Positions 1 through 10,196 are shown, counted from the stretch's first letter. The stretch: 64,000 bases of DNA from Thiocapsa marina 5811 (GCF_000223985.1 NZ_AFWV01000004.1:124001-188000); one strand, 5' to 3'. The notes: generated by a model not told the origin, from the letters alone. Made by a program: numbers and translations.

Positions 1-1670
1 GTCCCGGCCGAGGTGATGGCGATGTCGGCGAGGTCTTCCGAGGTCGGGTTCGGGTTGACCGCGCAGTCGCCGTAGACCAGGACCCGATCGGCGAGACACA
101 TGAAGAAGACGCTGGAAACGAGCTTCACCCCCGGCTTGGTCTTGATGATCTCGAACGCCGGACGGATGGTGTGCTGAGTTGTGTGCATTGCACCCGAGAC
201 CATCCCGTCGGCATCACCCGTGTAGACCATCATGGTGCCGAAATAGCTCACGTCCTCCAAGGCGTCGCGCGCCATCTGCTCGGAGATGCACTTGTGCTTG
301 CGTAACTCGAAATAGGTCTGGGCGTAGCGCTCGCGATCGGGGGCGGTCGTCGGATCGATGATGGGGATTTCGTCCAGCTTGAGCCCGAGCTCGCCGATCC
401 GCCGGCGGATCTTTTCGGGATCGCCGAGCAGCGTGAGATCCACGACCTGGCGCAGCACGAGGATCTCAGCCGCGCGCAGGATCCGCTCGTCGGTGCCCTC
501 GGGGAGAACGATGCGCTGACGGCGGGTCTTGGCGCGACGCACCAGCTCGTACTCGAACATGAGCGGCGTGGTGCGGTCGGAGTGTCGCACCGCGATCCGA
601 GCCCGCAGCTCGTCCACATCCACATGGCCTTCGAAGACGCCGAGGCCGGCCGCGATCTTGCGCTCGTCGCCGGGGAGGATGGTCGCCTCGATGCCGTTGA
701 CCCGCATGGCCGTGGTGAAGGTGTCGGTCGGTACGCGCAGGATCGAGACCTTGGTCCGGCGCAGCCCCTCGAGCAGACGCTGGACGTTCTCGGCCGGTTG
801 CAGTCCGCCGGTCAGCAGCAGCCCGGCCACGCGCGGGAAGGACGAGGACACATCGGCCGCAAGACTCGCGAGGATGATGTCGGAGCGATCGCCCGCGGTG
901 ATGATGAGGCAGCCGTCCTCGATGTAGCTGAGGAAGTCCGGGACCTCCATCGCCGCGATCTTGTAGTTGGAGACGACCTGGTTCATCGCATCGCCGTCGC
1001 CGCAGAGACACTCGCAGTCGAGTGCCTGTCTGATCTCGCCCACCGTCGGCATCCCGAGTGCCGCCTGGCGCGGCAGCACGTAGACGTTCTCTCGCTCGGG
1101 CAAGAGTTTACGGGCGCGGGTCTTGACCGTTTCGACGTACTCCGGGTCGACCCCGTTGATGACGCTCGCGAGGAAGTCCCCGCCGCGATTGCGCATCGAC
1201 TCGTGGGCCATGTAGAGCGCCTCGAGCGCCTCCTCCGGGCTGCGCCCGAAGCCCTTCACCACGACCACGACGTTGCAGCCGAGGTTGTTGGCCAAGTCGG
1301 CGTTGAAGTCGAACTCCAAGGAGGGCACCAGACCGTCGAAGTCGGTCCCGGCACAGACGACGAGATCGCAGCGCTCCTCGAGCATCTTGAATTTGTTCAA
1401 GATCATCTTGAGCAGCTCGTCGTACTGACCGGCCGCGACCAGATGGCTGGCGGTCTCCGCCGTGCAGCCGTACAGCATCTCCGGGGAGAAGGGCAGATCG
1501 TAACGGCTGCGGATGAGGGTGGTCAGATTGTCGTTCTCGACGCCTTTGGAGACGATCGGGCGGAAGAACCCCACCTTCCGATTGATGGCGTAGAGCATCT
1601 CCATGAAGCCCAGAACAACCACGGACTTACCGCTGCCGGAACCGGCACCGGCGATGTAGACGCTTTGCAT
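1..1670 (-). CDS. pta: phosphate acetyltransferase, long form (3' end outside window)
   Basis: Converts acetyl-CoA and phosphate to acetyl phosphate and back, in the acetate/Pta-AckA pathway in the cytoplasm. The 556 residues visible begin MQSVYIAG with a P-loop-like GAGSGSGKS at about residues 8-16. That is the dethiobiotin-synthase-like N-terminal domain of long Pta proteins. A DRTGG-type middle domain follows, and the start of the catalytic domain (MVSGAMHTTQ, FFMCLADR) lies near the window edge. The ATG at 1670 is preceded by AGGAAG at a good distance. The gene runs off the left edge, so roughly the last 150 residues of a usual ~700-residue protein are missing here. Whether ackA is adjacent cannot be seen. 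Confidence 0.95.
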   Translation of the reverse strand, partial: MQSVYIAGAGSGSGKSVVVLGFMEMLYAINRKVGFFRPIVSKGVENDNLTTLIRSRYDLPFSPEMLYGCTAETASHLVAAGQYDELLKMILNKFKMLEERCDLVVCAGTDFDGLVPSLEFDFNADLANNLGCNVVVVVKGFGRSPEEALEALYMAHESMRNRGGDFLASVINGVDPEYVETVKTRARKLLPERENVYVLPRQAALGMPTVGEIRQALDCECLCGDGDAMNQVVSNYKIAAMEVPDFLSYIEDGCLIITAGDRSDIILASLAADVSSSFPRVAGLLLTGGLQPAENVQRLLEGLRRTKVSILRVPTDTFTTAMRVNGIEATILPGDERKIAAGLGVFEGHVDVDELRARIAVRHSDRTTPLMFEYELVRRAKTRRQRIVLPEGTDERILRAAEILVLRQVVDLTLLGDPEKIRRRIGELGLKLDEIPIIDPTTAPDRERYAQTYFELRKHKCISEQMARDALEDVSYFGTMMVYTGDADGMVSGAMHTTQHTIRPAFEIIKTKPGVKLVSSVFFMCLADRVLVYGDCAVNPNPTSEDLADIAITSAG

Positions 1671-1806
1671 GGATCTTCCTCTTGCGCGAAACAGGCTGGA
1701 CGGGGTCGGGCGACCCGATCGAATGATTGGATGCTTCGGCACGACGAACGCCCCGAATGCTGCACTGCGCAAAAATACCAGATAACGCCTACCGGCCGCG
1801 ACCTCG

Positions 1807-2001
1807 TTAAGCCGCGTCCGCGCAACATGTGGATGTTGCGCTCAAGTCCGCACCCTCGAGTGCATCAAATGCGTTTTCCCTGACGCGGCTTAAGTCATTA
1901 AGATTTTTATCATCTTGAACCGCGTCGACGTGGACGCCTGCCGGTATCCACGAGTCCGACGCAATCTTCGCGCCGTCCATGTCGCGCCGGACGCGGTTCA
2001 A
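1807..2001. repeat. paired palindromic element, locus 1 (A unit + B unit)
   Basis: Two units, 1807-1893 and 1915-2001, are separated by a 21-nt spacer containing TTTTT. The first has matching ends TTAAGCCGCGTC / GACGCGGCTTAA. The second has TTGAACCGCGTC / GACGCGGTTCAA. The G variants are mirrored at both ends of each unit. The element fills the gap between the stop of the thioredoxin-like gene (2009) and the region upstream of pta. Confidence 0.9.
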
Positions 2002-2008
2002 CTGCCGT

Positions 2009-3055
2009 TCAAAGGGCCTCGGACAGGCGCCACTCCCCGAAGCTCTCGGTGAGATACGCCTTGCTGCTGATGTAGTTCAGAACGTTGCGCAGCCGATAGA
2101 AGCGCACCACCGAATCGACCCGCAGCAGCTCCTTGCCGTGCTCGTCGAAGAAGAGGATTGACGGGGCATAGAAGAGTCCGAGATCGGCGGCCCATTCGCG
2201 CGCCGTGGTGCGCTCGCCGGAGGGCGTGACGACGGGCGTATCGGACCACATGTCGAGCTGGACGCTGTCGAAGTTCCCGAAGTAGCCGGTGATCGCGGGC
2301 TCCCTCAGGGCTTGGCCGTGCAAGACGTCGCAGGCATGACAGTCACCCTGCTCGAAGAAGACGGCGAGAGGACGCTCGCTCGGGAAGCGTCGATCCAGGT
2401 TGTACGGGGGTTTGGCGAAGAAGGGCTGCTCGTTGAGATCCTCGGGCTCGAACACCATCCGATTCTCGCCGCGGGCGAGATAATCCCGAAAGCTCTCGCG
2501 GGCGTAGTGGCCGTCGGCGACATATTCGAGCGCTGCTCGGAACTGGTAGGGCGGATAGTACCCGCGCAAGCGCAGTGCGAGCTTGCCCTCGGCGTCGTAG
2601 AAGAGCAGGGAGGGGGTGAAATTGGTGTCCTCGCGAACGGAGAGCTCACGCTCTGTCATCACCTCGCCGTCGATCGCCGTGACCTCCTCCACACCCCAGA
2701 CGTCGATGGCGACCAGATCGAAGTGGCGCTGGGTGTACTCGAGGACATCGGAAAGGCCGAAGTTTTCGTTCAGGAGCTTATGGCAGTAGGCGCAATGTTT
2801 TTGCCCGAAATAGACGATGAGCCCCTGTTTGCCCGCGGTGATCGCCTCCTCGAGGTCGCTCGGCAGATCGAGGAACCCCTTCTTGAACCAGTCCGGATGC
2901 TCGAGGAGATCCTCGCGGGGGAAGTCGTCGAAGCTGTAGACGGAATCATCCGGTGTCGGCGTGTCTTGGGCCTGCGCGTCGTCGATAGCCGTCGGGGAGC
3001 CTGCAAGAAGTCCCAGTGCGAAGACGAATGCGAAGGCTGCGTGCAAACGAAACAT
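2009..3055 (-). CDS. exported protein with two thioredoxin-like domains
   Basis: The protein has 348 residues with an N-terminal signal peptide (hydrophobic stretch about residues 5-20, likely cut near AQAQ). Two thioredoxin-fold domains follow. The first has CAYC at 88-91 and a cis-proline-type FTP at 146-148. The second has CHAC at 239-242 and YAP at 296-298. It is probably periplasmic and acts on disulfides, as SoxW-like and DUF255/thioredoxin_7-type proteins do. The substrate is not evident. The start fits the signal peptide. It is flanked on both sides by palindromic elements and forms no obvious operon. A tandem pair of dithiol domains in one chain is less common than a single domain. 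Confidence 0.8.
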   Translation of the reverse strand: MFRLHAAFAFVFALGLLAGSPTAIDDAQAQDTPTPDDSVYSFDDFPREDLLEHPDWFKKGFLDLPSDLEEAITAGKQGLIVYFGQKHCAYCHKLLNENFGLSDVLEYTQRHFDLVAIDVWGVEEVTAIDGEVMTERELSVREDTNFTPSLLFYDAEGKLALRLRGYYPPYQFRAALEYVADGHYARESFRDYLARGENRMVFEPEDLNEQPFFAKPPYNLDRRFPSERPLAVFFEQGDCHACDVLHGQALREPAITGYFGNFDSVQLDMWSDTPVVTPSGERTTAREWAADLGLFYAPSILFFDEHGKELLRVDSVVRFYRLRNVLNYISSKAYLTESFGEWRLSEAL

Positions 3056-3074
3056 GCGGGGTCTCCGTTGGGGT

Positions 3075-3267
3075 TTAAACCGCGTCCAGAGCGAGATGCT
3101 CGCCTTCGAGTGAGCTCGACATTTGGCGCATTCACGGCCCTTAACGGGGACGCGGTTTAAAGAAATTTATTTTTTAATATCTTAAACCGCGCCGCCTCCA
3201 GCGGTCGTCAAAACTGCCGGGGCCGATCCCATCAAAAATATCGCAGACCGCATGGGGCGCGGTTTAA
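3075..3267. repeat. paired palindromic element, locus 2
   Basis: A unit 3075-3160 (TTAAACCGCGTC / GACGCGGTTTAA), a ~21-nt T-rich spacer with TTATTTTTTAA, and B unit 3182-3267 (TTAAACCGCGCC / GGCGCGGTTTAA). The internal sequences closely resemble those at 38377-38568 and 46814-47007, which defines the standard A and B types. Confidence 0.92.
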
Positions 3268-3320
3268 TCGTCAACGCCGTCCGGGGCGCGCCCGGATCAC
3301 CGGGCTCGGATCCGTCCCGG

Positions 3321-3875
3321 TCAGGGCTTGCGATCCAAGATACGCAAGGCGATGAAGAGGGCCGCCACCGACCGGGCCTCGTTGAAATCCTCGCGTGCAA
3401 TCAGCTCGTCGATCGCATCGAGTCTCCAGGGCACCACCTCGATCGGCTCCGGCTCGTCGCCGGGGAGTGACTTGGGATAGAGGTCGCGTGCCAGCACGAT
3501 GAGACTATGATGCTCGATGTAACCGGGGACCAGCGAGACGCGTTTGATCATCTGCAAGTCGCGCGCGCCGTAGCCGATCTCCTCCTGGATCTCCCGATCC
3601 GCCGCAGCCAACGGATCTTCGCCGGCTTCCACGACGCCCTTGGGCAGGCCGAGCTCGTAGCGGTCGCTGCCGGCGCCGTATTCGCGGATCAGGAGCACCG
3701 TCTCGGGGTCGAGCATGGGGACGATCATGACCGAATCCGTGCCGCCGGGCACGCGCTCGAAGGTGCGGCGCGCGCCGTTCGCAAACTCCAGATCGACCTC
3801 TTCCACCCGAAACAAGCGGCTCTGGGCGACGATCCGCCGATCCAGTATCTTCGGTTTGCGAAACATGAACGACAC
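3321..3875 (-). CDS. nudE: ADP compounds hydrolase NudE (Nudix)
   Basis: A Nudix hydrolase of 184 residues expected to cleave ADP-ribose, Ap3A and NADH-type compounds. The Nudix box is complete at about residues 80-102: G80, E86, then REIQEEIG with R94, E95, E98 and E99. The N-terminus (MFRKPKILDRR) and the C-terminal half match the NudE subgroup rather than NudF. It is divergent from the HAD phosphatase at 3936 with 60 bp between them. nudE and yrfG are also neighbours in other gammaproteobacteria, which supports both names. The start could be M1 or M4. Confidence 0.9.
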   Translation of the reverse strand: MSFMFRKPKILDRRIVAQSRLFRVEEVDLEFANGARRTFERVPGGTDSVMIVPMLDPETVLLIREYGAGSDRYELGLPKGVVEAGEDPLAAADREIQEEIGYGARDLQMIKRVSLVPGYIEHHSLIVLARDLYPKSLPGDEPEPIEVVPWRLDAIDELIAREDFNEARSVAALFIALRILDRKP

Positions 3876-3935
3876 TCCGATGGGTCAAGTCGCTGCGAAG
3901 CGACGCTGATAACAGGATTCGACAAGGGGCCCGGC

Positions 3936-4601
3936 ATGATCGATTGGCAACGTATCGACAGCGTCTTCCTGGATATGGACGGCACCCTGCTCGACCTGCA
4001 CTTCGACAATCATTTTTGGCTCGAGCATGTCCCCAAGCGCTACGCCGAAGCCCGCGGGCTCGCGCCCGAGGTGGCCAAGGACCAGCTGCTCGCCCGCTAT
4101 CGCGACGTCGAGGGCACGCTCGAGTGGTATTGCGTCGACCACTGGAGCCGCGAGCTCGGTCTGGATATCGCTCTGCTCAAGAAGGAGGTCGAGCATCTGA
4201 TCGCGGTCCATCCGCATGTGCTCGACTTTCTCGAGGCCCTCGAGCGGCGCGGCAAGCGGCGCGTCCTGGTGACCAATGCCCATCAAAAGGCGCTCGCATT
4301 GAAGCTCGCGCGGACCCGACTCGGCGGACACCTCGACCGGGTCATCTGCTCGCATGAGCTGAAGGTCGCCAAGGAGTCCCCGGGGTTCTGGTCGCTGGTT
4401 CAGGCGATCGAGCCTTTCGACATCGAGCGCACCCTTTTTATCGACGACAGCACAAGCGTCTTGCGGGCGGCGCGCGACTACGGGTTTCGCTGGTTGATGG
4501 CCGTTGTCGAGCCCGATTCGAAAGGGCCTCGGCGAGCGGTCGCCGACTTCCCGGCGATCGCTCACTTCGGCGATCTGCTCGCGGGTCTGCATGCGGATTG
4601 A
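3936..4601 (+). CDS. yrfG: HAD-family GMP/IMP 5'-nucleotidase YrfG
   Basis: Cytoplasmic HAD phosphatase of 221 residues. Motif I is DMDGT with nucleophile D13 and general acid D15. Motif II is VTNA, and motif III/IV includes KES and IDDS. The family hydrolyses purine nucleoside monophosphates. The ATG at 3936 follows AAGGGG, and homologues begin at this point, so the longer upstream reading frame is not used. The neighbour nudE is divergent. The 3' end converges on rhlB with a short terminator-like hairpin between. Confidence 0.85.
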   Translation: MIDWQRIDSVFLDMDGTLLDLHFDNHFWLEHVPKRYAEARGLAPEVAKDQLLARYRDVEGTLEWYCVDHWSRELGLDIALLKKEVEHLIAVHPHVLDFLEALERRGKRRVLVTNAHQKALALKLARTRLGGHLDRVICSHELKVAKESPGFWSLVQAIEPFDIERTLFIDDSTSVLRAARDYGFRWLMAVVEPDSKGPRRAVADFPAIAHFGDLLAGLHAD

Positions 4602-4649
4602 CCCGCGCACAGGCCGCAGGGGCCGCAACGGAGCGGTTCAAGAATAAGC

Positions 4650-4669
4650 AAAAAGTGCGGCTCCGCCGC
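4650..4669 (-). terminator. intrinsic terminator downstream of rhlB
   Basis: On the minus strand, right after the rhlB stop, GCGGC GGA GCCGC forms a 5-bp GC stem with a 3-nt loop. It is followed two bases later by TTTTT. The stem is short, but position and U-tract fit. Confidence 0.55.
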
Positions 4670-6259
4670 TCAATCGACCGGCTCGGGCGCGGGAGCAGGC
4701 GTCTGCGGATTCGTGCCGTCGGCGCTCGGTTTTTTGGACCGACGCCGCCGCCGTCGCTTCTTCGGCTCACCCGTCGAGGTCTCCGTGCGCGGCTCACCCG
4801 CCTCCGGGCGATCGGTTGCCGAGCGGCTCGCCGCCGAGGGGTCCGTGAGCGCAGCGATTTCGGGTTGTCTCCGAGGCGCCGCGACAGGGGGGGCGGCCGG
4901 AGTCTCCGCGGACGGCGCCGGGGCCGGTGCCTCCGACCGTGCTGCCGGCCGGGACGGCGACCGACGCTCCCCGCCTGTGCGCGGGCGGCGCTCGCCGCGC
5001 TCTGTACCGCCCCCGCGGGGCCCGCGTGCAGGCCGCGCCTCGCACCGATCCTCTCGGTCCGGGCGCATCCGGCTGCGCGGATTCACCTCGGCGAGCAGCG
5101 CCGGATCGACGGGCTCGACCGGGATCTTCGCACCGATGAAGGCCTCGATGTCCGGCAGACAGAAGGCATAGGTCTCGCAGACGAAGCCGATTGCATCGCC
5201 TGCGGCACCGGCACGCGCGGTCCGCCCGATGCGGTGGACATAGTCCTCCGGATCCTCGGGCAGATCGTAATTCACGACATGGGTCACGTCCGGGATGTGC
5301 AGCCCGCGCGCGGCCACATCCGTGCCGACCAACACGGGGAGCTTGCCGTCGGTGAAGTCCTTCAGGAGCTTCAAGCGCTTCTTCTGGGGCACGTCCCCGG
5401 AGAGGACCGCGGTGTTGATGCCGTTGCCCTGAAGGAAACCCCAGACGCGATCGGCCTCCCGCTTGGTGTTGACGAAGACCATGATGCGCGCATCCTCCCA
5501 GCCGCGGACCAGGCCGAGCAGCAAGGCGATCTTCTCCTCGTTGGAGGTCATATAGCAGCATTGGCGCACGCGATCGGCCGTGATGGTCTCGGTCTCGATC
5601 TTCACCAGCTGCGGGTGATTCATGTGCTCGTAGGCGAGCTCGGTGACGCGGTAGGAGAGTGTCGCCGAGAAGAGGAGCCCCTGTCGGTTCTCGGGCGGCG
5701 GCATCCGTCGGAGCAGGAAGCGGATATCTTTGATGAAGCCGAGGTCGAACATTCGGTCCGCCTCGTCGAGGACGACCGCCTCGATTGCCTGCAGATCGAA
5801 CACCTTTTGCTTGAAGTAGTCGATCAGGCGCCCGGGTGTGCCGATGAGGATGTCGATGCCTCCGGCGACCCGGTCGCGTTGCTCCTGATAGCCGGCACCG
5901 CCGTAGACCACCGCGATACGCAGGCCCGTGTGCGTGGCGAGGAGCTCGGTATCGCGATGGATCTGCACGGCGAGCTCGCGGGTCGGGGCGAGGATCAGCG
6001 CGCGCGGACGTGCGATCTGCGCCTGAGCGGGCGCGGGATTGGTCAGCAGGCGCTGCATCAGGACGATCAGGAAGGCCGCGGTCTTGCCCGTTCCGGTCTG
6101 GGCCTGACCTGCGACGTCTCGGCCCGACAAGGCGAGCGGCAGGGTCTGTTCCTGGATCGGGGTACAGCGCGCGAAGCCCGCATCGGCAAGCCCGTCGAGG
6201 ATCCGTTGATCGAGCGCGAAGCTGTCGAAGCGGGTCTGAGTGAGGTGTTTGTCGGTCAT
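4670..6259 (-). CDS. rhlB: ATP-dependent RNA helicase RhlB
   Basis: DEAD-box helicase of 529 residues that unwinds structured RNA, in E. coli as part of the RNase E degradosome. Visible motifs: Q-motif FARCTPIQ, motif I AQTGTGKT (53-60), PTREL (92-96), DEAD (165-168), SAT (198-200) and HRIGRTAR. The start MTDKHLTQ aligns with E. coli RhlB (MSKTHLT), so the 32 codons upstream in frame were left out. The C-terminal ~150 residues are a low-complexity, Arg/Pro/Ala-rich tail ending in an RRRRRRSKK-like basic patch, longer than in E. coli and probably RNA-binding. It is divergent from trxA-rho, the classical arrangement. Confidence 0.95.
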   Translation of the reverse strand: MTDKHLTQTRFDSFALDQRILDGLADAGFARCTPIQEQTLPLALSGRDVAGQAQTGTGKTAAFLIVLMQRLLTNPAPAQAQIARPRALILAPTRELAVQIHRDTELLATHTGLRIAVVYGGAGYQEQRDRVAGGIDILIGTPGRLIDYFKQKVFDLQAIEAVVLDEADRMFDLGFIKDIRFLLRRMPPPENRQGLLFSATLSYRVTELAYEHMNHPQLVKIETETITADRVRQCCYMTSNEEKIALLLGLVRGWEDARIMVFVNTKREADRVWGFLQGNGINTAVLSGDVPQKKRLKLLKDFTDGKLPVLVGTDVAARGLHIPDVTHVVNYDLPEDPEDYVHRIGRTARAGAAGDAIGFVCETYAFCLPDIEAFIGAKIPVEPVDPALLAEVNPRSRMRPDREDRCEARPARGPRGGGTERGERRPRTGGERRSPSRPAARSEAPAPAPSAETPAAPPVAAPRRQPEIAALTDPSAASRSATDRPEAGEPRTETSTGEPKKRRRRRRSKKPSADGTNPQTPAPAPEPVD

Positions 6260-6490
6260 GACGTGGGGAGTCCCTGGAGCTACGCGCCTCGCGGAATGGG
6301 CAAGGCTTGCAAAATCTCTTCGCTTTGGATCAAATAGCATCTTACTCAAGGGCACATTCCAACGCCAATTCGCCCGCCTGCTCCACGACCCGTTCGCGCC
6401 GCGCCCCAGCGACCCCGCTCCGCCGTCATCCGCCGAACGTGAACCGAAACAACCGCCCTTGCCGCAAACACCCTATGGGAGATCACTTCA

Positions 6491-6817
6491 GTGAGCGATA
6501 GCATCGTCCATGTGACCGATGATTCATTCGAAGACGAGGTTTTGAAATCCCTCGAACCCGTGCTCGTGGACTACTGGGCCGATTGGTGCGGCCCCTGCAA
6601 GATGATCGCACCCGTGCTCGACGAGATCGCCGGGGAGTACGCGGGCCGCATCAAGGTCGCGAAGCTCAACATCGACGAGAACCCCAACACCCCGCCGCGC
6701 TACGGTATCCGCGGCATCCCGACCCTGATGCTGTTCCGTCAGGGCGAGGTCGAAGCAACCAAGGTCGGAGCGGTGTCGAAGTCCCAACTGACGGCCTTCA
6801 TCGACAGCAATCTGTAA
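6491..6817 (+). CDS. trxA: thioredoxin 1
   Basis: Cytoplasmic protein-disulfide reductant of 108 residues with the canonical active site WCGPCK (C33, C36) and the cis-proline GIPT motif. Length and sequence are typical of TrxA. The start is GTG at 6491, about 8 nt after GGGAGA. It sits directly upstream of rho, as in E. coli. Confidence 0.97.
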   Translation: MSDSIVHVTDDSFEDEVLKSLEPVLVDYWADWCGPCKMIAPVLDEIAGEYAGRIKVAKLNIDENPNTPPRYGIRGIPTLMLFRQGEVEATKVGAVSKSQLTAFIDSNL

Positions 6818-6885
6818 CGGCCTCCGGCAACGGCACCCGGTTCAATCCGGCCGGCCGCCCCGCGGACCGGAACCGACACCGGCAA

Positions 6886-7034
6886 CCATGCCTACCGACC
6901 GACACTCCCGAGGGGCCGCCGCCAAGGCGCCCCGTCCCCGTAAAGCGACCACCCCCAACCGCGTTCCCCCGCAACACGGGCCCTGCCCCGGGGCGTTGCC
7001 GAACACCCCCCCACCTCCGCCGACGACAAAAAAT
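6886..7034 (+). promoter_or_regulatory. C-rich, G-poor leader of rho (candidate rut region)
   Basis: The ~150 nt before rho are strongly C-biased (runs such as CCACCCCCAACC and ACCCCCCCACCTCC). G is scarce and little secondary structure is apparent. Rho is known in E. coli to attenuate its own leader. A C-over-G bubble here fits a Rho-utilisation site for autoregulation. The stretch is also open in frame with rho but lacks conserved protein sequence. Confidence 0.5.
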
Positions 7035-7037
7035 GTG

Positions 7038-8290
<1,253 letters not shown>

Positions 8291-8294
<4 letters not shown>

Positions 8295-8486
8295 ACCGCG
8301 TCTTGGTGCAACATGCATCGCTCCGAGTCAGTCCGCCGGCCTTGCGCGCGCCAACGAGCAACGCAGTTGACGCGGTTTAAGTCATTTTTTTCTTTGTTTC
8401 TAAACCGCGTCCGACTCGGATCTTCCGGTTCCCGCCCGATGGCAATTCCAGACTCGGCCTCAAGGTGCACTCAGGACGCGGTTTAG
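8291..8486. repeat. paired palindromic element, locus 3, fused to the rho stop
   Basis: A unit 8291-8380 (TTAAACCGCGTC / GACGCGGTTTAA), then a spacer with seven T residues, then a second unit 8400-8486 (CTAAACCGCGTC / GACGCGGTTTAG). The T-run directly follows the first hairpin in the direction of rho transcription, so it could serve as the rho terminator. The right end lies 1 nt before the ATG at 8488. Confidence 0.92.
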
Positions 8487-8487
8487 C

Positions 8488-9606
8488 ATGTACGCACCGA
8501 AGCCGATGCGTCCGCTCTGGCCGCCGCCGATCAAGCGGGACAAGCCCCCTAGGGTCGGAGGCACCGAAGATGCGCGCCGACAGCCGAGAATCCCGCTCAC
8601 GCATCATGAGATCCTGGCCCTTGCGGAGCCCTTCACGCGTCGGGGTCGGCATGTCGATCTCGCCGGGAGCGACCGACTGGCGCGCCGCATCCGTTTCAAG
8701 CCGACCGAGTATTCGGCTACGTCGGATAATCCGGGCGGGCTGACCGAGACGCTCGTCCTCGAAAATCCGGGTCGACAACACTTCCGTTTGATCCGGACGC
8801 TGACCGACGCGGCCGGGCGCGTCGCGACCCTGCGCAGCGACGGGCCGGATCCGAAGGTCCTGATCGAGCGGGTCGAGGCGGTTGATCCGAGGGGTCAGTT
8901 CCCGACGCTCGGCGGCGTTTGCGTGGCTTGCAGCTATCGGGTCGAGACTGATCCGGACGCCGATGGCGGCTCGAACGGGAAGGCGCGTCTCGTCCTCCTA
9001 CGCGCCTCGACGGACTTCGACGGGCTCGGGATCGAGCTCGACGCACAGGTCGGGCATGGGATGCCTGCCGAGATCCGGCTCCTTCCGACCCCGCAGCGAA
9101 CGCTGCGTCCACCGGAGGATCTACTGGCGGTCTTGGGCTGGGCGTGGCGGTCCCTACGTCCGTTTGAAGCGGGGTGGCGCGCCCACCTGCGCATCCCGGC
9201 TGCCGAGCCGGCACGCACGCCGGATGTCGAGGCCAAGCTCGCGCGGACCTTGGAGCATCTCGTTGGGACACTCGGCTCGCCCCCCGCCGACTTTCACCGG
9301 ACCTGGCTACGTCAGCGTTGGTTCGCTCTGGCGAGACGCACGCTCGGATTCCTCACGATCGCAAGCCTGCTGGCCATCGGCCCGGGGATCCTGATGCTCG
9401 GCGCCCCCGAGGGCTCGCCGTTGCGCCTCTTGTCGTTCGTGATGCCCGCGCTTCTGGTCCTCGTCCTCATCGCGCGGCACGAGGCACCGAGCATGAAGAT
9501 CACCCCGCTGCCGCGGCCTTTGCCCGGAGACGCCTGGGGTTCCGAGCCGGCTCACCGAGACGGACTCCCCGAGGCAGGTCGTCGGGATCCATCCGTCGCG
9601 CGATAG
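8488..9606 (+). CDS. membrane-anchored protein of unknown function
   Basis: 372 residues, not recognised. The N-terminal ~280 residues are soluble and Arg-rich without known motifs. Two hydrophobic segments near the C-terminus (about 285-306 and 311-329) look like transmembrane helices, followed by a short Pro-rich tail. The ATG lies 1 nt after the palindromic element and has no clear Shine-Dalgarno, so M7 is an alternative. The last 55 bp overlap tail to tail with the CIA30-like gene on the other strand. The reading frame is long and codon use matches the neighbours, so a real gene is likely. Confidence 0.65.
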   Translation: MYAPKPMRPLWPPPIKRDKPPRVGGTEDARRQPRIPLTHHEILALAEPFTRRGRHVDLAGSDRLARRIRFKPTEYSATSDNPGGLTETLVLENPGRQHFRLIRTLTDAAGRVATLRSDGPDPKVLIERVEAVDPRGQFPTLGGVCVACSYRVETDPDADGGSNGKARLVLLRASTDFDGLGIELDAQVGHGMPAEIRLLPTPQRTLRPPEDLLAVLGWAWRSLRPFEAGWRAHLRIPAAEPARTPDVEAKLARTLEHLVGTLGSPPADFHRTWLRQRWFALARRTLGFLTIASLLAIGPGILMLGAPEGSPLRLLSFVMPALLVLVLIARHEAPSMKITPLPRPLPGDAWGSEPAHRDGLPEAGRRDPSVAR

Positions 9607-10196
9607 AAGCCGACCTCGGCGATACAGACGTCGGCGTGAAACACGCGACCGATGCCGAGGACCCCGAGCTTGGTCAGTCGACGGGTATCGAGCCTCTGGA
9701 CCAGCCGATGCGGCTCGAAGGATTCGAAGGGCAGATAGACCTCGCGCCACTCGGGTCCGGCGACGAAGGTGGCGCGATAGGATTGCCAAGGCAGAAGGGT
9801 TGCCGTTGATTTGAGATGGAGGTTGTAGACCTCGCGGTTGCCGTGCACCAGGAGCCGAACCCCGTCGAAGGCGCTCGCATCCAACCCGGTCTCGGGACCG
9901 CCCGGCGGTGTCAGGTCCAACATCGCCTGTACGAAACCGCCGTTGTTCGCCAGACTGACCTCCCCGGCGAGACACAGCGCCTGCCGCCCGTCGACCACTC
10001 GGCGCACGATGGCCCCCTCCGAGCGCCCGCCCATCACCTGATCGGTCACGGCGCGCCAAGGCGTACCCATCGCCGAGAGTCCGTCCGGGCGTGAGAAATC
10101 ATCGATCAGACCCTCGTCCGCGAGGGATGGATTGAGGATGGCAAGCATGAGCAGCAACCCCGCGATAATGGAACCGAATGAGCGACCTTGATACAT
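9552..10196 (-). CDS. CIA30-family (complex I intermediate-associated protein 30-like) exported protein
   Basis: 214 residues with a signal peptide or N-terminal anchor (SIIAGLLLMLAILNPSLA). A CIA30-type domain follows, recognised by DDFSRPDG, WRAVTDQVMGGRSEG, LANNGGFVQ and WREVYLPFESF. Bacterial members are carbohydrate-binding-like jelly-roll proteins of unknown role, and the link to complex I assembly comes from mitochondrial relatives. The start at 10196 is chosen for the signal peptide; an in-frame extension reaches 10355 but would overlap the divergent gene. Confidence 0.75.
   Translation of the reverse strand: MYQGRSFGSIIAGLLLMLAILNPSLADEGLIDDFSRPDGLSAMGTPWRAVTDQVMGGRSEGAIVRRVVDGRQALCLAGEVSLANNGGFVQAMLDLTPPGGPETGLDASAFDGVRLLVHGNREVYNLHLKSTATLLPWQSYRATFVAGPEWREVYLPFESFEPHRLVQRLDTRRLTKLGVLGIGRVFHADVCIAEVGFYRATDGSRRPASGSPSR

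Noticed and set aside
582-1883. 433-codon open frame on the plus strand over pta
   Set aside because: It is antisense to conserved pta codons. High GC gives long mirror frames; the translation is His/Asp/Glu-rich without family features.
6306-6334. TTGCAA-17-TCAAAT as trxA promoter
   Set aside because: The -10 matches only four of six positions and the spacing to trxA is long. Too weak to list as a feature.
6888-7037. N-terminal extension of Rho by 50 residues
   Set aside because: The extension is Pro/Arg-rich and unconserved. The ATG at 7038 matches the universal Rho start and gives the normal length.
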